A DNA stretch of 34,102 nt, from assembly GCA_049698215.1 (NCBI GenBank), contig JBAVXH010000041.1, positions 1 through 34,102 on the forward strand. Direction: 5' to 3'. Positions 23,318 to 31,496 of the stretch are shown piece by piece; position 1 is the stretch's first letter, and each line of letters begins with the position of its first letter. This stretch comes from PALSA-894 sp049698215 (GTDB lineage Bacteria; Pseudomonadota; Alphaproteobacteria; Rhizobiales; Xanthobacteraceae). The translations under genes and the position numbers were made by a program. Below the pieces are notes generated by a model that did not search any database, was not told where the DNA came from, and saw nothing but the letters and a program-made list of their open reading frames with translations.

Positions 23318-26300
23318 ATGAAAATCTCCCACTTTTTCATTGACCGGCCGATCTTCGCCTCGGTGCTGTCGATCGTGTTCCTGATTCTGGGCGGCGTCTC
23401 GTTCATCCGCCTGCCGATCGCGCAGTATCCCGAGATCGCGCCGCCGGTCATCAACGTGGCGGGGCAATATCCCGGCGCCAATGCCGAGGTGGTTGCCACC
23501 ACCGTGATCGCTCCGATCGAGGAGCAGATCAACGGCGTGGAGAACATGCTCTACATGTCCTCCAACGCGACCGCCGACGGGCGCTTCTCGATCGCCGTGA
23601 CCTTCGACATCGGCACCAATCTCGATATCGCGCAGGTGCAGGTGCAGAACCGCGTCGGGATCGCGCAACCGCGCCTGCCGGTCGACGTGCGGCAGATCGG
23701 CGTGACGGTGACCAAGTCCTCGCCCGACCTGATGATGGTCGTGCATCTCTTCTCGCCCGACCAGTCGCGCGACTCCTTGTTCATCTCGAACTACGCGACC
23801 CTTGAGGTCAAAGATCAGCTTCTGCGTGTCGACGGTGTCGGCTCGATCACGGTTTTCGGCAGCCGCGACTATGCAATGCGGGTCTGGCTCGATCCGGGTC
23901 GGCTGCAGTCGCTTGGGATGACGGCGACCGACGTGACGCTGGCGTTGCAGGCGCAGAACATCCAGGTCGCGTCCGGCGTGCTGAACCAGCCGCCGGTCGA
24001 GAAGCCGGGCGCATTCCAGGTCGCGGTGCAGACGCTCGGACGGCTCGCAAACCCCGAAGAGTTCTCCAACATCGTCGTGAAGCAGACCGCCGGCGCGGTG
24101 GTGCGGCTCAAGGACGTCGCGACGATCCAGCTTGCCGCGCAGGATTATTCGTCGAACTCATATCTGGGCAGAAGCCCGGCTGTCGCGCTCGCGATCTTCC
24201 AGCGGCCCGGCTCGAATGCTCTCGCGACCGCCGATGCCATCGTGAAGACGATGGAGGGGCTTTCGAAGCGCTTCCCGGCCGGCATCCAGCACGCCATCGT
24301 CTATAACCCGACCGAATTCATCCGTCAGTCGGTCAACGCCGTGATCGAGACTATTCTCGAAGCGGCGCTGCTGGTCGTGCTGGTGATCATCATCTTCCTG
24401 CAAACCTGGCGCGCGGCGGTCATCCCGATCGTTGCCATTCCGGTGTCGCTGATCGGCACGTTCTTCTTCATGGCGACGTTCGGGTTCACGCTGAATAATC
24501 TTAGCCTGTTCGGGCTAGTGCTTGCGGTCGGCATCGTGGTCGACGACGCGATCGTCGTGGTGGAGAACGTCGAGCGCAACATCGCGGCCGGCTTGAGCCC
24601 GCGCGAGGCCGCGATCCGCAGCATGGACGAGGTCGGCACCGCGCTGATCGCGATCGCGCTGGTGCTGTGCGCGGTTTTCGTGCCCTCGGCGTTTATCACC
24701 GGCATTTCGGGGCAATTCTACCGTCAATTCGCGCTGACGATTACCGGCGCCACCATCGTCTCGTGTACGGTATCCCTCACGCTCTCTCCCGCATTGTGCG
24801 CGATGCTGCTGAAGCCGCACGATCCACAACACCGTGACCGCTGGTGGGAAGTGCCGATCCACGGCTTCTTCCGCATTTTCAACTTCGGCTTCGACAAGTT
24901 CGCGAGCGGTTATGGCTGGGTCGTGCGCAAGGTGGTGCGTTACGCCGCAGTCATGCTGATCGCGTATGCGGCGATCCTTGCCTACGGCTTGAACGAGTTC
25001 CGCAAGACACCGACCGGCTTCATCCCGCAGCTCGACCGCGGAATCATCATTGTGGCGGCACAGCTGCCGCCTGGCGCCGCGCTTGCGCGCACCGATGAGG
25101 TGATGCGGCGCGCGCTCGATATGGCGCTTGACGTGCCGGGCGTATCGAACGGCATGAATGTGGTGGGCTTCTCCGGCGCGACCTTCACCAACGCGCCAAA
25201 TGCAGGCGCGATCTTCCTCGTGCTCGACCCGTGGGAAGATCGTGCGAAGCGCACGGGGCAGTCGTCCAACGAAATCCAGGCCGAACTGACGCGCCGCTAT
25301 GCCGCGATCCAGGAAGGGCTGATCATCGTGATCCAGCCGCCGCCGGTGTCCGGCATCGGCAATGCCGGCGGCTTCCGGATGATGGTCGAGGATCGCGCGG
25401 GACGAGGGCCCCAGGCGCTGCAATCGGCCGTGGCCGCCATGATGAGCCGCGCCTCACAGACACCGGGTGTGCAGCAGGTGTTCTCGCTGTTCGAGACCGC
25501 AACGCCGCAGCTCTATCTCGACATCGACCGTGTCAAGGCGCAGATGCTCGGCGTCAACGTCACCGACGTGTTCGCGGCGCTGCAGATCTATCTCGGTTCG
25601 GCCTACGTCAACGACTTCAACCTGTTCGGCAAGACCTTCCGCGTCACCGCGCAGGCAGGCGATGTCTACCGCAACGATCCGAACGACGTGCTGAAGATCC
25701 GCGTGCGCAACCAAAGCGGCGAGACCGTGCCGCTCGGCTCGTTCACCACCATGCGCGACATTTCAGGGCCGTATCGTGTGCCGCGCTACAATCTCTATCC
25801 GGCGGCCGAACTCGACGGCAACGCGGCGCGCGGCTACAGCCAAGGGCAGGCGATCGAGATCATGGAGAAGCTCGCGGCCGAAGTGCTGCCGGAGGGCTTC
25901 GGCTACGAGTGGACCACCCTCGCATTCCAGCAGTTGCGCGCGGGAAACACCGCGGTCTTTGCCTTCGCGCTCGCCGTCGTGTTCGTGTTCCTGGTGCTTG
26001 CCGCGCAGTACGAGAGCCTGACGCTGCCGCTCGCCGTCATCCTGATCGTGCCGATGTGTCTGGTCGCCGCGATCGTCGGCGTGATTCTGCGCGGCTTCGA
26101 CAACAACATCCTGACACAAGTCGGCTTCGTGGTGCTGATCGGCCTTGCGGCAAAGAACGCGATCCTGATCGTGGAATTCGCCAAGCAGCTTGAGGATCAG
26201 GGGCGCAGCCCTTGGGATGCCGCGGTCGAGGCAGCGCGGCTGCGCCTGCGGCCGATCCTGATGACGTCGCTCGCGTTTATCTTCGGTGTGGTCCCGATGG

Positions 26301-26482
26301 TGTGGGGCGTCGGCGCCGGCGCGGAGCTGCGCCAGAACCTCGGAACGGCGGTGTTCTCGGGCATGATCGGCGTGACCGCCTTCGGCCTCATCTTCACGCC
26401 GGTGTTCTACGTCGTGTGCCGCTGGATCGCGGGCGTGAGCGCACGGCGCAGAGCGGCGCCCGCGCCGCATCCCGCCGAGTAG
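23318..26482 (+). CDS. RND multidrug efflux pump, HAE1 (AcrB/MexF) family
   Basis: A 1054-residue inner-membrane proton/drug antiporter of full family length. The first helix follows MKISHFFIDRPIFASVLSIV, and the porter domain has GANAEVVATTVIAPIEEQINGV. Proton-relay residues are D409/D410 in GIVVDDAIVVVENVERN and K946 in GLAAKNAILIVEF. The second half repeats the fold, with FIPQLDRGIIIV after its first helix. It is expected to work with the lipoprotein adaptor at 18084 and an unlinked outer-membrane channel. ATG 23318 aligns with known pump starts; the frame is open upstream but unlike the family. Because it is separated from the adaptor by two antisense genes it needs its own promoter, not identified here. 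Confidence 0.95.
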   Translation: MKISHFFIDRPIFASVLSIVFLILGGVSFIRLPIAQYPEIAPPVINVAGQYPGANAEVVATTVIAPIEEQINGVENMLYMSSNATADGRFSIAVTFDIGTNLDIAQVQVQNRVGIAQPRLPVDVRQIGVTVTKSSPDLMMVVHLFSPDQSRDSLFISNYATLEVKDQLLRVDGVGSITVFGSRDYAMRVWLDPGRLQSLGMTATDVTLALQAQNIQVASGVLNQPPVEKPGAFQVAVQTLGRLANPEEFSNIVVKQTAGAVVRLKDVATIQLAAQDYSSNSYLGRSPAVALAIFQRPGSNALATADAIVKTMEGLSKRFPAGIQHAIVYNPTEFIRQSVNAVIETILEAALLVVLVIIIFLQTWRAAVIPIVAIPVSLIGTFFFMATFGFTLNNLSLFGLVLAVGIVVDDAIVVVENVERNIAAGLSPREAAIRSMDEVGTALIAIALVLCAVFVPSAFITGISGQFYRQFALTITGATIVSCTVSLTLSPALCAMLLKPHDPQHRDRWWEVPIHGFFRIFNFGFDKFASGYGWVVRKVVRYAAVMLIAYAAILAYGLNEFRKTPTGFIPQLDRGIIIVAAQLPPGAALARTDEVMRRALDMALDVPGVSNGMNVVGFSGATFTNAPNAGAIFLVLDPWEDRAKRTGQSSNEIQAELTRRYAAIQEGLIIVIQPPPVSGIGNAGGFRMMVEDRAGRGPQALQSAVAAMMSRASQTPGVQQVFSLFETATPQLYLDIDRVKAQMLGVNVTDVFAALQIYLGSAYVNDFNLFGKTFRVTAQAGDVYRNDPNDVLKIRVRNQSGETVPLGSFTTMRDISGPYRVPRYNLYPAAELDGNAARGYSQGQAIEIMEKLAAEVLPEGFGYEWTTLAFQQLRAGNTAVFAFALAVVFVFLVLAAQYESLTLPLAVILIVPMCLVAAIVGVILRGFDNNILTQVGFVVLIGLAAKNAILIVEFAKQLEDQGRSPWDAAVEAARLRLRPILMTSLAFIFGVVPMVWGVGAGAELRQNLGTAVFSGMIGVTAFGLIFTPVFYVVCRWIAGVSARRRAAPAPHPAE

Positions 26483-26525
26483 GTGCGGCAAAGCGGCGCG
26501 GATTTTCCCTATCTTTCCAGTGGAT

Positions 26526-26633
26526 GGGCCCATCGTTCACGGGATCGTGAAGCTGGGCCCGCTCGCGCGCCCGCCTTGTTTTGAGGAATAACAAACAAGG
26601 ACCGGGGTTGACCGGAAAGCCGGAGGACCCCGG
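26526..26633 (+). promoter_or_regulatory. Three consecutive hairpins between pump and cytochrome genes
   Basis: Hairpin A has GGGCCCA (26526-26532) pairing with TGGGCCC (26554-26560), enclosing a perfect TTCACG-GGAT-CGTGAA stem. Hairpin B has CCTTGTTT (26574-26581) / AAACAAGG (26593-26600) with an 11-base loop. Hairpin C has CCGGGGT (26602-26608) / ACCCCGG (26627-26633), with an inner CCGG-AAAG-CCGG stem. A may end the pump transcript. B and C would lie in the leader of the cytochrome gene, just before its Shine-Dalgarno. No T-run follows A or C, so factor-independent termination is not proven. Confidence 0.5.
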
Positions 26634-26656
26634 CCGACAATGAGGGGAGTCGCTCA

Positions 26657-27094
26657 ATGATCCGTACGGTGCTCGCCGTCTCGGCGATTGCAATTGGTAT
26701 CACTGCCGTCGCCGCGCAATCCGATCCGATCGCTGCGCGCAAGGAGCTCATGAAGGGCATTGGCGGGCAGACCAAGACAGGCGGCGGCATGGCCAAGGGC
26801 GAGGTCGCGTACGACCAGGCCAAGGCGCAGGCGGTTATCGCAAGCTATGTCGACGCAGCCGAGAAAGCCCCGAACCTCTTCCCAGACAACTCCAAGACCG
26901 GCGGTGACACCGCCGCGCTCCCGGCGGTCTGGGAGAACAAGGCCGACTTCAACGCCAAGTTCGCGAAGTTCGGCGCCGACGCAAAAGCGGCGGCATCCGC
27001 CGTGAAGGATGCCGACAGCTTCAAGGCGGCGTTCCCGGGCCTGACCAAGAACTGCGGCGGCTGCCACGAGACCTACCGCGCGAAGAAGAACTAA
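26657..27094 (+). CDS. Periplasmic class II cytochrome c (c'/c556 type)
   Basis: A 145-residue exported protein. The signal peptide covers about residues 1-20 (ending TAVAA, before QSDP). The mature part is helical and alanine/lysine-rich, as in four-helix-bundle cytochromes c', with the heme-binding CGGCH at 133-137 near the C-terminus, typical of class II. M32 in RKELMKGIGGQ sits where c556-type proteins carry the axial methionine, so a low-spin c556 is more likely than a five-coordinate c'. AGGGGAG at 26643-26649 precedes the ATG. It is probably a single-gene unit, bounded by a structured leader and a terminator hairpin. The role is electron carriage or binding of small gas ligands. Confidence 0.9.
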   Translation: MIRTVLAVSAIAIGITAVAAQSDPIAARKELMKGIGGQTKTGGGMAKGEVAYDQAKAQAVIASYVDAAEKAPNLFPDNSKTGGDTAALPAVWENKADFNAKFAKFGADAKAAASAVKDADSFKAAFPGLTKNCGGCHETYRAKKN

Positions 27095-27143
27095 AAACAA
27101 AGTCGGCGGATTTCTACCCAGGCGGGTGCCCGCTAAATCATTG

Positions 27144-27185
27144 AAATGCAAAGGGCTGCCCTCGGGGGCGGCCCTTACGGCATTT
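27144..27185 (+). terminator. Hairpin terminator after the cytochrome gene
   Basis: AAGGGCTGCC (27151-27160) pairs with GGCGGCCCTT (27167-27176) around the loop CTCGGG. The stem is extended by AAATGC (27144-27149) against GCATTT (27180-27185) across small bulges. This strong GC stem lies 50 bases after the cytochrome stop; the downstream T-run is short (TTT). Confidence 0.65.
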
Positions 27186-27287
27186 GTGTAATTCCGTAAG
27201 TTGTGGCTTCGCGGATACAACCCTTCCCGTCGCGCTCCCCTATGATTTCACTGGTCAGAAAAGCGGCCGTGGGGGAGCGGGACGCTG

Positions 27288-28796
27288 ATGGGGACGCCGA
27301 CAAGGAGCCTCAGGATTGGGGCTTGCTTCTTATTTGCATTGACGGGCGCCAGCGGTACTGCGCTCGCCGCCGACATGCCGGTGAAGGCCGCGCCGATCGC
27401 GCCATTCGTATACAACTGGACCGGCGTCTATGTCGGCGGTCACGCCGGCTACGGCATAGGCATGAAGGATTGGGATCTTGCCGGCTCTAACTTTGACTAC
27501 GAGGCAAAGGGCTTCCTCGGCGGCGGCCAGACCGGCGTCAACCAACAAATCGGCAACTGGGTGATCGGCATCGAGGCCGACGCGTCGTGGGCCGATATCA
27601 AAGGAAGCCAGACGGTGTTCACGGGCGGGGCGAACCTCGCCAGGACAGTGGCGGCCACCACCACCATTGACTGGCTCGTGACCGTCGCGGGGCGTCTTGG
27701 CTTCGCGCAGGATCGTTGGCTGGTCTACGTCAAGGCCGGTGGCGCATGGGCGCACGAAAACCATTCGCTCGGGATCACCGCCAACCTGCCCTTCGCAGGC
27801 GCGATCCTGACGGGGTCCACCGCCGCAACTGGCGCCGAGACTCGTTTTGGGCCGCTACTCGGCTTCGGTGCCGAATACGCGCTGTGGGGTAACTGGTCGT
27901 TCAAGAGCGAGTACAATTATCTGCAGCTGTGGCCCGGGACCGCGCGTCTCGTCGGCACTCAGACTTTGCTTGTTGGCGTGAGCCCGCCGGGTCCGTTCAC
28001 GACCGATGCGAGCATTCGGCAAGCCTTCCATCTCCTGAAACTCGGCCTGAACTATCGCTTTGGTCCCGACGCACCGTCGGCGATTGCGCCGGCACCGCCC
28101 ACGCCCGGATATAACTGGACTGGTTTCTATGCTGGCGTACAGGCGGCCTACGGCTTCGGCCGCAAGGAATGGGAGGTCGGCCCCGAGGGCCGCTTCGATG
28201 TCAGCGGTGCACTTGCTGGCGGTGTGACCGGTACGAACGTGCAGGCGGGTGTCTTCGTGTTCGGTGCCGAGAGCGAGTGGATGTGGTCCGGCGTGAAGGG
28301 CAGCACGCGTTTCGCGCGCCCATTTGGTACGACGGGCACACAGACGTTCGACTTCGCGACGAGTATGGATTGGCTTTCGCTGTCGAGTGTGCGCGCGGGC
28401 TTCGTCGCCGCGGACCGGTGGCTGGTATACGCCAAGGGCGGTGTAGCGCTCGCGCATGAAGCTCATGCGCAGGCGCTGCAGGGGAGCGCTCTCGGCCTCG
28501 GCAACGTGACCCGTAGCGCGAATGGGACGGCGCTGCACACCGGCTACCTCGCGGGCGTCGGCGTGGAGTACGCGTTCCTCGGCAATTGGTCGGCCAAGCT
28601 CGAATATAACTACATCGACTTTCGCCCGCAGACTGTTATCGGGATCGGGTCGCAGGTCGTGACCAACGGTCCATTTGGCAGCACTAGCGCCACGGCCCAA
28701 CGAGACACGATCGACCAGAACATGCATCTCGTGAAATTTGGGGTGAACTACAAGTTCAGTACCGGCTTGGCCGATATCGTCACCGCGAAGTTCTGA
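27288..28796 (+). CDS. Outer membrane protein with two Omp25/31-like beta-barrels in one chain
   Basis: A 502-residue protein about twice the usual Omp25/31 length. A signal peptide ends ALAA before DMPVKAAP. The first barrel runs from YNWTGVYVGGHAGYG (near residue 43) to FHLLKLGLNYRFGPDAP (about 265). A short proline/alanine linker (AIAPAPPTPG) leads to the second barrel, from YNWTGFYAGVQAAYGFG to the C-terminal VNYKFSTGLADIVTAKF, which ends in phenylalanine as outer-membrane assembly signals do. Each half carries the GIEADASW- or GAESEWMW-type block, DRWLVYVKAGGAWAHE-like strand and a closing NYRF/NYKF strand. ATG 27288 has a GGGGGAG Shine-Dalgarno. The next gene is a close tandem duplicate. 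Function: surface barrel, ligand unknown. Confidence 0.88.
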   Translation: MGTPTRSLRIGACFLFALTGASGTALAADMPVKAAPIAPFVYNWTGVYVGGHAGYGIGMKDWDLAGSNFDYEAKGFLGGGQTGVNQQIGNWVIGIEADASWADIKGSQTVFTGGANLARTVAATTTIDWLVTVAGRLGFAQDRWLVYVKAGGAWAHENHSLGITANLPFAGAILTGSTAATGAETRFGPLLGFGAEYALWGNWSFKSEYNYLQLWPGTARLVGTQTLLVGVSPPGPFTTDASIRQAFHLLKLGLNYRFGPDAPSAIAPAPPTPGYNWTGFYAGVQAAYGFGRKEWEVGPEGRFDVSGALAGGVTGTNVQAGVFVFGAESEWMWSGVKGSTRFARPFGTTGTQTFDFATSMDWLSLSSVRAGFVAADRWLVYAKGGVALAHEAHAQALQGSALGLGNVTRSANGTALHTGYLAGVGVEYAFLGNWSAKLEYNYIDFRPQTVIGIGSQVVTNGPFGSTSATAQRDTIDQNMHLVKFGVNYKFSTGLADIVTAKF

Positions 28797-28843
28797 GGTG
28801 CTGAGTGTGACCTGACGCGCGCTAGCGATTGCGGGGGGACGTT

Positions 28844-30328
28844 TTGCGAGGCTTCTGGCTTGCCCTGATCGCGCTGGGTTGCGCGAGCGGACCAGTGAGG
28901 GCGGCCGACGTGCCGGTGAAAGCCGCACCGCCGGTCGCGCCCTCCGTTTACAACTGGACCGGGATCTATGTTGGCGGTCACGCCGGCTACGGCGTGGGAA
29001 TGAAAGATTGGCCCAGCATGAATCCCCGGCTCGACTACGACGTGAGGGGCTTTCTCGGCGGTGGCCAGGTTGGGGTGAATCAGCAGATTGGCAATTTGCT
29101 GATCGGGATCGAGGCCGACGCCTCGTGGGCCGACATCAAGGGCAGCCAGACGATCGTCTTAGGTAGCCTCAGCAATCCAACCACCCACGTCGCGAGCACG
29201 CGGATCGATCGGCTCGCGACCGTTGCGGGACGCCTCGGCCTCGTTCAGGACCGCTGGCTCGTCTACGTCAAGGCAGGCGCTGCGTGGGCTCATGAAAATC
29301 ATGCGGTCAGGAGCACTGCCAGTCTCGCGACGCTAGGCGGACCTCTGACGATATCCAGCGCGGCAGCGGCAACTGAGACTCGTCTCGGACCGGTTCTCGG
29401 TTTCGGCGCCGAATACGCGCTGTGGGGAAACTGGTCGTTCAAGAGCGAGTACAACTACCTTCATCTGCTCACCGGAACAGCCCGATTCACCGGAACGCAG
29501 AGTCTGCCCCCCTTTATCGTGGGCCCGACGAACTTCGATGCCAATATCAAGCAGGCGTTCCATTTCGTGAAACTCGGCGTGAACTATCGCTTTGGTCCTG
29601 ATGCGCCGCCGGCGATTGCGCCGGCGGGGCCCGCTCCAGGCTACAACTGGACTGGTTTCTACGTGGGCGCACAGGCCGCCTACGGCTTCGGCCGCAAAGA
29701 ATGGGAGGTCGGTCCCGATGGGGGCTTCAACGTCAGCGGAGCGCTGGCCGGCGTTGTGACCGGGACAAACGTGCAAGCGGGTGTGTTCGTGTTCGGCATC
29801 GAGAGCGAGTGGATGTGGTCCGGAGTCAAGGGCAGCACCCGGTTCACACATCCATTTGCTGGGGGCGGCACCGACACATTCAATCTCACGACGACGATGG
29901 ATTGGCTTTCGCTCTCGAGCGTGCGGGCGGGTTTCGTCGCTGCGGATCGGTGGCTCGTCTACGTCAAGGGTGGCGTCGCGCTCGCGCGGGAGTCACATGC
30001 CGAGGTCGAACAGTCGGTGTTTCCTGGCTTTGGCTCCTTCACGAACATTGCAAACGGGACGGCGTTTCACACCGGGTATCTTGCGGGTGTCGGCGTAGAG
30101 CATGCGTTCCTCGGCAACTGGTCGGCCAGGCTCGAGTACAACTTTATCGACTTCCGCCCGCAGAACGTTCTTGGCGTGGGTCCGCAGGTCACTCAGCTTT
30201 TTGGCGGCTCTGGCTCCAGCGCCGGCAGTCAGCGCAACACCATCAATCAAGACATGCATCTGGTGAAGTTCGGTGTGAACTACAAGTTCAGCGCTGGCTT
30301 GGCCGATATCGTCACCGCGAAGTTCTGA
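28844..30328 (+). CDS. Tandem paralogue: second double-barrel Omp25/31-like outer membrane protein
   Basis: A 494-residue protein from a TTG start at 28844, chosen because GGGGGGA (28833-28839) lies four bases upstream and the product then begins MRGFWLALIALGC, a proper signal peptide ending VRAADVP. Another TTG at 28829 would add five residues. The layout is the same as in the preceding gene: barrel 1 (YNWTGIYVGGHAGYG to VNYRFGPDAPP), linker, barrel 2 (YNWTGFYVGAQAAYGFG to LADIVTAKF). Conserved strands are nearly identical between the two genes while the loop segments (about residues 85-100 and 185-215, and the counterparts in barrel 2) differ. The 47-base spacing suggests one operon. A hairpin at 30348-30393 probably ends the transcript. 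Confidence 0.88.
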   Translation: MRGFWLALIALGCASGPVRAADVPVKAAPPVAPSVYNWTGIYVGGHAGYGVGMKDWPSMNPRLDYDVRGFLGGGQVGVNQQIGNLLIGIEADASWADIKGSQTIVLGSLSNPTTHVASTRIDRLATVAGRLGLVQDRWLVYVKAGAAWAHENHAVRSTASLATLGGPLTISSAAAATETRLGPVLGFGAEYALWGNWSFKSEYNYLHLLTGTARFTGTQSLPPFIVGPTNFDANIKQAFHFVKLGVNYRFGPDAPPAIAPAGPAPGYNWTGFYVGAQAAYGFGRKEWEVGPDGGFNVSGALAGVVTGTNVQAGVFVFGIESEWMWSGVKGSTRFTHPFAGGGTDTFNLTTTMDWLSLSSVRAGFVAADRWLVYVKGGVALARESHAEVEQSVFPGFGSFTNIANGTAFHTGYLAGVGVEHAFLGNWSARLEYNFIDFRPQNVLGVGPQVTQLFGGSGSSAGSQRNTINQDMHLVKFGVNYKFSAGLADIVTAKF

Positions 30329-30347
30329 GAGCTAACACGCCGCCCGA

Positions 30348-30393
30348 TTGTTGCCCGGTGGCACGCGCAGTTCGCGCGTGCGGCGCGCAACAA
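30348..30393 (+). terminator. Hairpin after the outer membrane protein pair
   Basis: The inner stem is GCACGCGC (30361-30368) / GCGCGTGC (30374-30381) with loop AGTTC. The outer stem is TTGTTGC (30348-30354) / GCAACAA (30387-30393). It begins 20 bases after the stop codon. There is no clear T-run, but position and strength favour a transcript end. Confidence 0.5.
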
Positions 30394-30443
30394 ATTCCGC
30401 CATGATGGATTGTCTGCTGGGTTAGCCGGGCGGAGGACCATTC

Positions 30444-31361
30444 GTGCTGCGCAAGCTCATTCTGCTCGCCGTCGTCGCTGCCGTCCTCGGCCTCGCGGTG
30501 TTCTGGTTCGTCACCATCCCGGCGACGGTGCCGGCAAGCGCGCTTCCCACAAGAGCGCCCGATCCCGCCAACGGCAAGGAGATGTTCTACGCCGGCGGCT
30601 GCGCCTCCTGTCACGCGACGCCCGGGCAGGACGACAAGACGCGGCTCGGCGGCGGCCTGGGGCTGAAGTCGCCGTTCGGCACGTTCTACGTGCCGAATAT
30701 CTCGCCCGACCAAAACGACGGCATCGGCAACTGGAGCGAGGCGGACTTCGTCACCGCGATGCTCAAGGGCACGTCGCCGGACGGCCGCCACTACTTCCCG
30801 GCGTTTCCCTACACGTCGTACCAGCGCATGCGCACCGAGGACGTGCGCGATCTGTTCGCGCACATCAAAACGCTGCCCGCCGTCCAGGGCCGCGTGCGCG
30901 GTCACGATGTGCCGTTTCCCTTCAACGTGCGGCGCGCGCTCGGCGGCTGGAAGTTCCTGTTCCTCGACGGCAAGCCGTTCCAGCCCGACGCGTCGAAATC
31001 CGCGCAATGGAATCGCGGCGCCTATCTGGTGAACGGCCCCGGCCATTGCGCCGAGTGTCATTCGCCGCGCAATCCGCTCGGTGGCATCATCAGTGCGCAA
31101 CGCTTTGCCGGAGGGCCCAATCCCGAAGGCGAGGGCTGGGTACCGAACATCACGCAGCAGGGGCTGAAGGACTATTCGGACAAGGACATCGCGTACCTGC
31201 TCGAGACCGGCAACACGCCGGAGGGGGACTCGGTCGGCGGCGCGATGGCGCCGGTGATCCGCAACACCTCGCAGCTCACGCCCGAGGACCGCGCCGCGAT
31301 GGCGGTCTATCTCAAGTCGCTGGCGCCGGTCGAAGGGCCGAAGAAGCCCGAGAAGAAATAG
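30444..31361 (+). CDS. Membrane-anchored diheme cytochrome c
   Basis: A 305-residue protein with one N-terminal hydrophobic helix (about residues 4-24) that may stay as a membrane anchor. Two class I cytochrome c domains follow, with heme sites CASCH (53-57) and CAECH (202-206). Candidate axial methionines lie in SYQRMR (about 129) and GGAMAPVI in the second domain. The layout resembles the cytochrome subunits of membrane-bound alcohol or gluconate dehydrogenases, which usually have three hemes, but no dehydrogenase gene is adjacent. The start is GTG 30444 with GGAGGA at 30432-30437. It stands alone on the plus strand, after a terminator and before a palindromic repeat. The electron donor is unknown. 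Confidence 0.88.
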   Translation: MLRKLILLAVVAAVLGLAVFWFVTIPATVPASALPTRAPDPANGKEMFYAGGCASCHATPGQDDKTRLGGGLGLKSPFGTFYVPNISPDQNDGIGNWSEADFVTAMLKGTSPDGRHYFPAFPYTSYQRMRTEDVRDLFAHIKTLPAVQGRVRGHDVPFPFNVRRALGGWKFLFLDGKPFQPDASKSAQWNRGAYLVNGPGHCAECHSPRNPLGGIISAQRFAGGPNPEGEGWVPNITQQGLKDYSDKDIAYLLETGNTPEGDSVGGAMAPVIRNTSQLTPEDRAAMAVYLKSLAPVEGPKKPEKK

Positions 31362-31376
31362 CGGCGCGGCACTGGC

Positions 31377-31467
31377 GTCGCGAAGGCGGGAACGTAGCAA
31401 GCACAGGCGGCAGTCATTCATTCGAGTGGTGTTTGCTGGATCATCCGCTTTCGCGGATGATGACGGC
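31377..31467. repeat. Palindromic dispersed repeat, degenerate second copy
   Basis: The left end (GTCGCGAAGGCGGGAACGTA, then GCAAGC) matches the element at 15235 with its left hairpin arm deleted. The right end keeps a perfect hairpin, ATCATCCGC-TTTC-GCGGATGAT (31440-31461), preceded by TTTGCTGG in place of TTACTGG. Compared with copy 1 one stem pair has changed from G:C to A:T on both sides. It lies between the diheme cytochrome and the EamA transporter. Confidence 0.7.
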
Positions 31468-31496
31468 GGAGATTGGTGCTAACCGAATCCCGCGCA

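Noticed and set aside
27241..27246. TATGAT as a -10 box for the outer membrane protein genes
   Set aside because: No matching -35 element lies 16-18 bases upstream, so a promoter call is not supported.
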